From: Protopterus annectens
Taxonomy: Eukaryota; Chordata; Ceratodontiformes; Protopteridae
Assembly (NCBI RefSeq): GCF_019279795.1
Contig: NC_056733.1
Span: 1,997,461,659 to 1,997,525,658 of the forward strand
Direction of reading: 5' to 3'
Length of the DNA stretch: 64,000 nt
Shown here: positions 45,609 through 54,434 of the stretch, one piece after another
Position numbering within the stretch: the first letter of the stretch is position 1
How the letters are laid out: each line of letters starts with the position of its first letter
Notes under the pieces: generated by a model
Database searches by the model: none
The model's input: only the letters and a program-made list of their open reading frames with translations
Told to the model about the DNA's origin: nothing
Position numbers and translations under genes: made by a program

Positions 45609-47675
45609 TTATACTTTTCCTTTATATTTATCTGTGTATCTTATAAGTTTTTCTGCTTGTGCTGAAATTTTTAGTTTGTTATTTGCAATAGTGCATGATA
45701 GATACTGGTCTGTCCTAATACAAAGCATTGCTTTTATCACATCTGTCTTTCTTAGTATTTTTGTTGATCTATACCCTCTTCTATAGTCTTCTAACAGTGA
45801 CACTTCTTGTCTTAATTGCTTTATAGTTTTCTCTATTTGATACTTGCACGATGGTATTTGGTTTCTCCCCTTCCTTTCCCTCGCTGCCATGTGTTCTTGT
45901 GGTATAACTTAATCAGTTATTAATTTAGCAGCATAGTAATATATCCTGTTTACTTCTTTTATATTGCATGGATCTCTATGGACAGTCCTAACTACTGCAT
46001 TAATTTGTTTTGTCAGACTTCTGACTTTTTGGGTTTTATTGAACTTCTGCAGTCTATTTCTCTCATTGATCTTAATATATCTATCCATGTCTATTAAATC
46101 AAGCAACTCTTCTCTTGGTTCATTTTCTTCCAAACTGAGGGAACATCCCTTGTTTTCCATTTCCTGCGGGCATTCTATAGAAAGTTGTATAGCATCTTCC
46201 TGTGGTACCTTCTCTTCAATTTCATCCTGTGCTATCCATTGCTCTGTCATATGGGAACTCACTGGCCTATCACTCCTCAACATTGACTGCATCAGAGATT
46301 CCACAGTTTCCTGTTTCTTTCCTTGCTGTCTAGCTTCAAGTAAACATTTATACTGGTTTCCTATGGATGGCTCCAAAATATCTTGATATGGCACCTAACT
46401 AAATGCTTCCTGTTCCACTGGTTTCCCCTTAATTTGGATATCCATTGCTCTATCCTGTTGTGGTGCTTTCTGAATTAGATTTTCTACACTAAATCCTTCA
46501 CTTTGCAGGTACTCCATAACCTCAGTTTCTATTTCTTTAACTTCTCCATTACTAATCTCCTTTTCTACTTTTCCTCTTTGTCTTCTTATTTTTTTGTATT
46601 GTAAAGTTTTCCATATCCGGATTCTTTTGCCTGTATTTCTCTTCAAATATATTTGGTGCTGTTTTTTTGTATTGGTTCATTTCGCTTTCTCCTTTGCATA
46701 AATATTACACCATATTAAATCTCTTTTTTTTTTTTTTCTCCAATGTCCATATTTCTTCTTCAGATATCTCCTGATCTTCCTGTTTCTCCTTACTTTGGGG
46801 ACTCACTCCATCATGCTGTGATGTAACATGTGATAGACCTTCTACACCAAGTCCTTCACTTCACAGGAACTCCATAACTTCAACTTCTATTTTTTTTTAA
46901 CTTCTACTTTACTAATCTTCCTTTTTACGTTCCATCTTTATGATATTATTTTTTTATTGTGAAATTTTCCATATCTGGGTGCCCTTGCCTGCATTTATCT
47001 TCGAATATCTTTGGGGTTGCCTTCTTTATATTGATTAATTTGGCGTTGGCCTTTCCATAAATATTGTACCATATCAGATGTCTCTTTCTTTCCCATGTCC
47101 ATATTTCTTTTTTGTACTTTTCAAATATCTCTAGGTTTTGTTGTTTATATTTTTGCACTTCCGAAGATGCTTCTTTTTCCAAACAGATCAAAGTTTCTTA
47201 CTCTAGATACTGTTTTTCACAAATCCATTGTATTAATGAATGCAAACTTTCATTTGAAGCTTCTGACAGTTTTTCTTGCGGAAGTATTTTTTTCCCCTCT
47301 AATTTCTCTCTTAATCATTTTGTATATCTTTTGTCTGGAAATTCTGAGCTTTTTGCATAATAGTAACAATACATAATTTCATTTTTATCCTCAATAGCCC
47401 ACTCTATTGTCTTTATGGCTCTTCTTTGGCCTATCAGTTTTTGTGACTTTTGTGGACTGCTATTTTCTTCTACAATGGGGGGGAGGGGGCATCCTCCCCC
47501 TGGGCCTGGCCTGGCCCCGCCCCATTGTAGGAATGTTTCCATATTTTGAGGACTCTACACTGTCATTTAGTTTTTCAGTCCTGGCACCAGTGCGCCTACC
47601 AGGGTTGGGCACTTTTTTATCCTGGGTCTTGTGCACCCAGCTATCTCTTTTAATTTTTGATCTACTTCTACCCAT
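45609..47675 (-). pseudogene. R4-like LINE N-terminal region, decayed
   Basis: Pieces upstream of RT: MGRSRSKIKRDSW at 47,675, a basic Pro/Arg/Gly-rich stretch, Lys/Glu-rich helix-prone segments, and 46,394-45,909 with DLIDMDRYIKINERNRLQKFNKTQKVRSLTKQINAVVRTV..IYYYAAKLI, a block preceding RT in R4/Dong proteins. No zinc finger was identified with confidence. Confidence 0.65.
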
Positions 47676-47850
47676 GATATATGCTATATAAATACAGTCT
47701 ATATATCAGTGTTGCCTTGGTGAGATTTTCTGAAAATAGGGTCCACCTCGCGAAGGTAATCACCAAGACTTGAGGATGGATTGAATTTCAGCAGTATTAT
47801 TCTCCTTTGCTTGCTGACTTTTCATCTCTCCATTAAGACCCCGTATCACC

Positions 47851-49016
47851 TGTATGAATGATTTCCTTTCTGATGAGACTACTTTTATGAAAATAGATAT
47901 GTCAGATGTTAAGAAGTATTTTTCTACTGCGAACATGGTTATTTATGAATTGTAATTAAAAATGAATATACATCTATTGACCTGTTTAATTACCTGACTG
48001 TGACCTGCCCTGTTACCCCCATTTTGTATGGATTGCCTAAGGTCTATAAGAGTCTAGTACACCCCGTCATGAGACCCATTGTCTTTGGAAGGGGGTGGAT
48101 AACAGAACCCATCTCACTATATTTGCAGTCTGCACTGGGAACTTATGTATAAGGTGAAGAGCTATATTAAGGATACAAAGGATTTCTTGATAACATTTTA
48201 TGATTGGAATGAACTATACCCTGAGAGAGGTTTTCTTTTAGTAACCTTAAATGTAAGCTCCCTTTTTACCGTTATTCCCAACAAGTATGGGTTGAAAGCA
48301 ATAAGAAGTTTTCTATTGCAAGAAACTGAAATGGACAGTAAGAATGTTGAGAATATTTGTCAACTACTAGAAACAGTACTTAATAATAATATATTTATTT
48401 TTAATAATCAATTATATTATCAAAAGTCCGGCATAGTGATGGGAACTCCTATAGCCAATTGCTACACCTTCTTGGTGCTTAATCAGTGGGAGAAACAAGT
48501 GGTATATAATGACTCTGTGGAGTTTAATGACATGGTTCTTTTCTATGTATGTTTCGTTGGCAATGTGTTTTTTTACTCGGAAAGGTAGTGCAGCTCAGTT
48601 AAGTAGTTTTGTTTGTAGATTACCTGAATGGATCTACTGTTTTTTTGAAGTTTAGGTCTACATCTTCCCGGAGCTCAGTTGAGTTTTTACATGTCCAAAT
48701 ACATAAAAATATAGAAGGATTAACAAGTGTTTATAGAAAAAATGTCCATACTAATCAATGCACACATAAGAGCAGCATGCATGCACCCCATATTTTTGAT
48801 GGCATAGTTAAAAGTCATATGCTGAGCGTTAGCAAACTTAACACAGATGAAATGAGATGTAAAGCACAAATGTTAGAATTAGTTCAGGAGTTTAAAGCTA
48901 GGGGGTATAATGAAAATACTTTTCATAAAATCATGGATAAGATGACAAATAGAATAGGCATAGCAAGACCTTTTTTAGCAAAAGAGAGAGGATACAGGGA
49001 ATTGAAAACAGAATAA
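47851..49016 (+). pseudogene. PLE-ii RT core downstream of the R4 insertion
   Basis: PILYGLPKVYK and MRPIVFG (about 48,020-48,090), then LLVTLNVSSLFTVIPNKYGLKAI and YQKSGIVMGTPIANCY, the Penelope RT motifs. The catalytic block near 48,540 is poorly kept (MVLFYVCFVGNVFFY where YxDD is expected). After a shift, VEFLHVQIHKN..YRKNVHTNQ..HKSSMHAPHIFDGIVKSHMLSVSKLNTDE..RCK continues the RT thumb to 49,016. Confidence 0.85.
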
Positions 49017-49255
49017 ATTTGAGATATGATAAATTAAGATATGTAACTACATATAATAGTAGAACATCAGAAGTTAGGAAAGTAATATCAAAGAACTGGC
49101 ATATTTTGAGAGCAATCCCTGGTCTGGAAGAGCTAATTGCAAATAAACTGAGTTTTGCCTACATAAATTGCAAAAATTGAAAACAGAGATTATGTTATAA
49201 AGAAATGAAACAATCTCAAGTAAATGAAGGAGTTATAGGTGTGAAGGTGGGTAAT

Positions 49256-49720
49256 TTTCTGTGTTATAGTTGTAGTTGCAAACATATTTTTACTAACAGT
49301 AATGTTTTTGTACATCATGAAACGTTAAGATGATTTGAATTTGTTGTTTTGCAACATGCAATACTGCAAATATTGTGTACCTTGCAACCTGCACTAAATG
49401 TACTGTGTTTTATGTAGGCAAATTAATTGAAGATTAAACAATTGTATTATTGAGCATCGATCCAAGATTCTTACAAGTATTTCTAAGAGTGCATTAGCTA
49501 AGTATATATTAGAACATGGTGTGAACCATGATTTTAAGTTTGTGGTTATAGATGTGATTACGAAGAACCCTAGATGTGGTAATGTCAATAATTATTTAGA
49601 AACTAGAGAATATGAATGGATACTAAGGTTATGTTATATGCAGATAGACATCCAGATATTAATGTGATAGTTAACATAAAACCAATTTTAGTTAAAAACA
49701 AATGCAATACAGATAGTGTA
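49256..49720 (+). pseudogene. PLE-ii GIY-YIG endonuclease, decayed
   Basis: In shifting frames: CNTANIVYLATCTKC..FYVGK, then KSALAKYILEHGVNHDFKFVVIDVITKNPRCGNVNN, LETREYEWILRL. It matches the PLE endonuclease with its R..EH and E..WI motifs. It follows directly on the RT region. Confidence 0.8.
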
Positions 49721-49887
49721 TTATTTTTAAATTTTATAAATGTATTCAAAAAGTATTATGGTTACTGGCAAGAAGTTTTACTGTTATTTTTGCTGTTAGT
49801 GTTAATTAAGTAATGTTATTGGTGGGTTGTGTCACATGGCTTTTATTGGAAGTATTTAAATGCAATTGGTTGAGCTGAAAGTTGATC

Positions 49888-49924
49888 GTGCACAGAGGAA
49901 GGGCTATGCCCAAAATCTTTGCAC
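49888..49924 (+). ncRNA. Hammerhead-like motif in PLE-ii right repeat, mutated
   Basis: GTGCA, CAGAGGA, AGGGCTATGCC, CAAA, ATCTT, TGCAC. Core positions are mutated, but stem I pairs as GTGCA/TGCAC, a compensated version of ATGCA/TGCAT in the inverted copy. Confidence 0.5.
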
Positions 49925-50058
49925 ATCTAAGTTAATTGTTTTTATTAAACTTTATTTGTACGAGACATTTCTCAGCCTAAGCTTTTGTTTTTTTGGATAT
50001 TCCATGGAGCACTTGAGGTTGATTTTACCACTATATCATTCCATCTTTTTTGCTGCTG

Positions 50059-50250
50059 TGTCTGGTTGACATCGGAGTACAAAGAGCTTTTCTTCCACAG
50101 GAAGAATAGGTGTATATTTAGAATTATTCCAGGAGTTTTCCAATCAGACTTCAGTCACTGTGGGGGAATACCTCAGGATTCAGAGTCTCATGTCATGTAC
50201 AATTCTCATGATACCTCTTGCAAGACTTCACATGAGAAAGATACAGTGGT
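50059..50250 (+). pseudogene. pol: DIRS-D pol resumed after PLE-ii
   Basis: Begins with the right target duplication. Around 50,165-50,250 the frame reads EYLRIQSLMSCTILMIPLARLHMRKIQW, the conserved REY..GFM..PWTRLHVRKFQC-type segment after the RT palm in DIRS-C. This confirms that PLE-ii sits inside DIRS-D pol. 50,251-50,500 holds nothing recognised. Confidence 0.75.
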
Positions 50251-50499
50251 CAATAACCAAAAAAGAGATAAATCTAGTTTACTGTACAAATTAAAATAGC
50301 TTTAGCAATCTTATTTTAACAAAAACAGTACAGGAACCACTTACATCCATTCAGAATACAGGACTTCTTCAGACCATCCAGCTCCTTCTGCTATTGCTGC
50401 TGCCCCCCCATTTGAGGCCAATATGCAGCAGCCATCCAACATATCCATCATATCTAACCAGTCATCTACTTAAACCCAGAAGAGTGGATCATACCTCGA

Positions 50500-50995
50500 A
50501 TCTTAGGGTAGAAGTTCCCAACACACTGACTAAGGTATATCAGGGCTCAGAGCCCCCACACTTAGTATGGGCCGACAGTTTCTCCTCCATCAGTAAAGGA
50601 TCCTCAGCAGAAGTGGCAGGACTTTGCATGTTTTTTTAAGACCATTACATCTTTAAAACCTCCTCCTTGTTTCCCTGCTACTGCTACCTCTCTACTTTCT
50701 TCATCTTCTTCTCTTAAGAGGTATTGAGAGGAATATGAGGATGAAGACGATTCTGATTCAGATGGAGGATGATTCTTTGGCTTATTCATTCCAAATTTAT
50801 TATTCTGTTTATTCATACTTCTGATGAAGAAGATAGTGTACCTCTGAGCTGCAATGGAGGAGATTTCTTTTGGAGACACTATTGTCAAAATGATGCAACA
50901 TTTTCAGTGGGAAGATTCCTTTTTCAGATGGGTATTCTTAATATTCTTGTTTATTTGTGGGAATTGCTACCCAGGCTACAGCTGAAATGGGTCTA
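50500..50995 (+). pseudogene. gag: DIRS gag fragment, out of order
   Basis: An acidic, Ser-rich stretch (EEYEDEDDSDSDGG) is followed at 50,853 by MEEISFGDTIVKMMQHFQW, the block found in gag of DIRS-A and DIRS-B. It lies downstream of RT sequence, so it comes from a second DIRS copy or a rearrangement. Confidence 0.6.
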
Positions 50996-51019
50996 ATGGG
51001 ATCCATGCTCTATCCTAGT

Positions 51020-51900
51020 TAACAAATTTAAAATAAAATGCTGGGTTGGCTTTTTCTTCTATCAAATTTAATCTTTCAGCCATTTCTGCTTGTCCCCTTT
51101 GTAAAGACCACTGTCTTCCCAATTAGAGGTAAAACAGTTTTTATTTAAGGTGTCATTCATATTAGACCACCAACAAAGGCTATTCTTCCCTCTTGGGATT
51201 TGAACTATTTTCTGGAAAAGCTTACGTTAGCCTTTTTTGAGCCTACTGCCTCTGATTCTCTTAAGAATTGTACTTTGAAAACTATGCTGTTAGTGGCTTT
51301 GACTTCTGCTAATCGAGTCTCAAAGAGTTGCAATCCTTAATGGCTATTCCACATTTTCTCAACTTTCATAAGGATAGGATTACTGTTTGTAATTTATATG
51401 CCAAAAGTAGTAAGTGGGCTATCCTTGAATTGGACAATTGATTTGCATACCTTTTATTTCCCCTCAGAAGTCATTAGAGAAGACACTACATTCTGTGGAT
51501 GTCTATAGGCAGCTCAAGCTTATTTAGACAGAACCAAATCTATCTGAAAGGCTGATTAGCTGTGTTGTCTCTTTCCAGGTTAAAAATGTTGGTGTTCCTT
51601 TTTCTAAACAAACTATTTCTAATTGGATTTCTAAGGCTATCTCTTTTGGTTACTCCTTCCATCATAAGCATCTTCTGGCTCCAATCATGGCCCATTCCGG
51701 TAGAGCTGCTACATTGTCAGAGCTTTCTTCAAAGGTTTACATTCCAAATCTATTCTTGAAGCAGCTATTTGGACTTCTATTCACACTTTCATATAGCATT
51801 ACAAGAGTGATGTTTTATCTAATAATAGAGCTGGGTTTGTTTATTTTTATTAGGATTTTGGACCATTACCCTGTTCAGAGTTCCTCCTCTCTATCTTCTT
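51020..51900 (+). pseudogene. DIRS tyrosine recombinase fragment (right part of DIRS-D)
   Basis: WDLNYFLEKLTLAFFEPT, a SANRVSK-like first-Arg region, HSGR at the HxxR position, then EAAIWTSIHTF, a stop, and HYKSD. The gag-to-recombinase junction near 51,000 means RT and RNase H are deleted in this copy. Confidence 0.75.
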
Positions 51901-51961
51901 AAGACAGTTTTAGGAATTTCCCATAGGCTAATAATACTGTTGCAGTAATCATGGAAGGACA

Positions 51962-52340
51962 TAGTACAGTTAAATAAGAACTTACTATAAGAGTAGATGT
52001 CTGAATGATCACTGTTGCAGTATTACATCCCTACCACATTCCTCCTTTCTTTTCAGTTTGGCCAAGGTGGATTATTTTGTTTTCTTCCTCTTTTCTAACT
52101 TGTACATACATATGTAGTTGCCTCTACCTGTGCTTCAGTGGTTTGTCTGCATCAGCCTTTATATACCACTGCATCCATTCAGCTGAGGTCATATCTTGAA
52201 TGTATGGCATTAGAGAAGGGAACCCAGGCCTTGGTATGCTGGCCAGATATATGACTTTCATTTTCCGAATCTCTTGTAGGATAATACTGCAACAGAGATC
52301 AGTCAGACATGTACTGTTATGGTAAGTTCTTACACAACTG
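51962..52340. repeat. Right internal complementary region and terminal repeat of DIRS-D
   Basis: 51,962-52,024 pairs with 52,281-52,340 (ends TTACACAACTGTTATTTCTCC). On the complement the terminal repeat resembles the left repeat at 18,200-18,340 (CCAGCATACC; ATATGACC; AAAGGCT). Confidence 0.85.
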
Positions 52341-53375
52341 TTATTTCTCCTTAAGGGCCAGCATCAAAAATCCTACTGTCTCCTTATTTCATAACCCCCT
52401 CACTGCTTCAGCATCATTTCTATCCTCTTTGATTTGTACTTTTCTGCTTGTGATATCTATACAAGCCTTCACTGTGTAGTACAAATGTATCCTTTAAAAT
52501 CAGGTAATCCTAAACCATCTTGTTCTATTGGGATTAACAATTTATCCCATATAACTTTTGCCATTGTTTTCTCCCAAATAAAGTCCTTCAATTCTTAATT
52601 AATTATTGTCCCCAGCTTCTCCACTGGTTGATAAAAAATATGCCTAACCTGTGTATAATATTTAAAGGAGCTATAAGCATTTCCACTGCTTGAACTTTAT
52701 TATCCACATCCATACTCAAGAGCTTCCCATACTCGAGAGCTTCTCAGTTTTGTATTATATCCTTAGCTGCTAAAATAGGATCCTTTTTAATCCAAGCACC
52801 TAAATAACTCATGTTATCATGTCTCTATAAATATGGGTGTTGCTGAACTAATTCATTTGTGTGAGCATAGTTTACTACTATATCATTTGCATTATCTTAT
52901 TTTATTTTATATCCTGAAAAAAGTTGCAACAGTGAAATATCCTTGTCTGGATTTATAAAGTACAAAACTTCTGCAAATAAAACTAGTTCTAAGTGCCATA
53001 GCATTTATATCCTTGAATTTGTATGTCCCTTATTTTCTTTGCCAGTGGCTCTAAGAATAAGGCAATTTACAAAGGGGAAAGAAGACACCCCTATGCGGTT
53101 CGTCTTTTCAAATATAATTTGTCAGAGAGGAAATCTCCAACCTTGATTCTTGCCTCTGACCTTGCACATATATCTTCATATTTAATACAATTGTAGCAGG
53201 CGACACAAATGCTGCCATTACCCTACTCATAAAATCCCAGTGAACTCTACCAAATGCCTTCTCTGCATCAAGATCCACCAACAATAGCAATGTGTTCTTG
53301 TACTCTGCTTCTCTCTGGATCATCATTATTCTTTTAATATTACCAAATATTTGCCTCCCCTCCACAAAAAAGGCA
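52341..53375 (-). mobile_element. L1/Tx1-like LINE, 5'-ward piece of the split host copy
   Basis: Continues the L1 broken at 18,204: the plus-strand word CTCCTTAAGGGCCAGCATC aligns with CTCCTTAAAGGTCTGCATC at 62,012. The minus strand encodes RT: FVEGRQIFGNIKRIMMIQREAEYKNTLLLLVDLDAEKAFGRVHWDFMSRV (about 53,375-53,220). It ends at 53,375 within RT, so the copy is 5'-truncated. Confidence 0.8.
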
Positions 53376-53628
53376 ATCGTATATTTATATAAATGAAAAG
53401 AAATCACATTTTTAGTTGCAAACATTAGACATCACTTATAAACTATGCTGTCATTGTCAGTCAAACATTACATATCTCATTCAAATCCTGCCTTCTTTTA
53501 GACCTCATTCTTCCTCCAAAATGTTACTCTGCATGCATTGTTCCCACAGTTCCCATTTTATCTATGTAAATTGCTCCTACCCTTTTCTAAAGATTCCATT
53601 TCCAGTTGTATTATCTCTGGTTCTTTTT
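53376..53628 (-). mobile_element. L1 3'-end fragment
   Basis: Aligns with 53,660-53,950: TTCAAATCCTGCCTTCTTT, ACATTA..TCATT words and the TTCTAAAGATTCCATTTCCAG block in the same order. It is a short, separate 3'-end copy between the two longer L1 copies. Confidence 0.7.
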
Positions 53629-53950
53629 TAAACAAGAAACATCTTTATTAAATTATCACTTATGACATAGGCAATCATGCATTTATATAAATGAAGACAT
53701 ACCATATTAACACAATCCTAATTGCAAACATTTTACATCACAAACCATATTGACATACTTTTAGCTGCAAACATTATACATCATTTATAATCTACCCAAT
53801 CATTGTCAGTCAGATATTACATAGCTCATTCAAATCCTGCCTTCTTTAAACCTCATTCCTCCCCTGTATGTTTTGATCCCACACTTCCCATTTTTTCCTG
53901 TGTAATTTGCTCCTAGTCTTTTCTAAAAATCCCAATTCCAGTTGATCTGA
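53629..53950 (-). mobile_element. L1 copy, 3' end, left of DIRS-G
   Basis: Starts on the plus strand with a complement of AATAAAGATGTTTCTTG (3' end) and continues toward ORF2, stopping at 53,950 where DIRS-G begins. The continuation is at 61,078. Confidence 0.75.
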
Positions 53951-54110
53951 TGTTGCCAATTTTCATTTTGTCCTTGACATACTGGTTCAGTTCCGAGCAT
54001 CAGAACTGACTTGGTCATTACTACAGCTTGCAGAAGGCAAAACCTCTTGAGCCTGAGCCTAACCCTTACCCACAATGCTCCTTTCCCTGTTACCTCAGAT
54101 CTCGTTTGCC
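53951..54110. repeat. DIRS-G left inverted terminal repeat
   Basis: Reverse complement of 60,447-60,598 at about 80 percent by eye, more diverged than in DIRS-B or DIRS-E, which suggests an older insertion. Confidence 0.85.
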
Positions 54111-54434
54111 ACTTTTCTTGTCAGAGATGGTTGCCTTTACTCTCGAGCAAGCTAAGTAAAAGTTACATTTTTTTCTTGCTTTCTGACTATTCAGTAGTCT
54201 CTTTTAGTCTTCCTTACATTATCTTATAAAATTTTGAGCCTTTTCTGAACTTTCCGTACGTTTTGTCTCCTTTCTCTGAAATACGTTCATATTCTCCAAT
54301 ATTATTGTTGATAGTCTTTTTTCTTGTGTAACTTTCCTGACTGTTTTTCAAAAATTTCTGTTCTTCTGCTTCTTTAGTGTGTATGTGTTTGTGTGAGTGT
54401 ATGGCCTGCTTGTCGTTTTTTGTTGGAGCAAGAC

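Larger units (their letters stand above)
43131..47850 (-). mobile_element. R4/Dong-like LINE inserted in PLE-ii
   Basis: A minus-strand non-LTR element with RT followed by a restriction-like endonuclease, the R4/Dong layout. The PLE RT is interrupted at about 43,130 and resumes near 47,850. The first Met of the 5' region is at 47,675. The outer borders are approximate because I found no clear target duplication. Confidence 0.8.
31819..50058 (+). mobile_element. PLE-ii: Penelope-like element, host of four later insertions
   Basis: Flanked by a 15-base direct repeat with one mismatch (TGTCTGCTTGACATC at 31,804; TGTCTGGTTGACATC at 50,059). It begins with an inverted copy of its own 3' end, continues with a plus-strand partial copy (GIY-YIG end and 3' UTR, to about 33,346), then the full ORF. 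This partial-plus-full arrangement fits the pLTR organisation of Penelope elements. The ORF is broken by a CR1-like LINE, DIRS-E and an R4 LINE; PLE-iii lies in the left repeat. Own sequence amounts to roughly 5.5 kb. Confidence 0.85.
27433..52340 (+). mobile_element. DIRS-D: old DIRS element split by PLEs
   Basis: Its left end begins directly after DIRS-C with a terminal-repeat-like segment (AATAGCC..ATATCCTGCTAAGGATA) resembling 18,204-18,250. 27,560-27,962 is T-rich with no clear coding. A small PLE sits at 27,978-29,351; gag and RT follow to 31,818. The large PLE lies at 31,819-50,058. Pol resumes at 50,059, then comes an out-of-order gag fragment, recombinase remnants and a right end at 52,340, after which the host L1 continues. 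The inner order suggests a composite of at least two DIRS copies. Confidence 0.7.
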
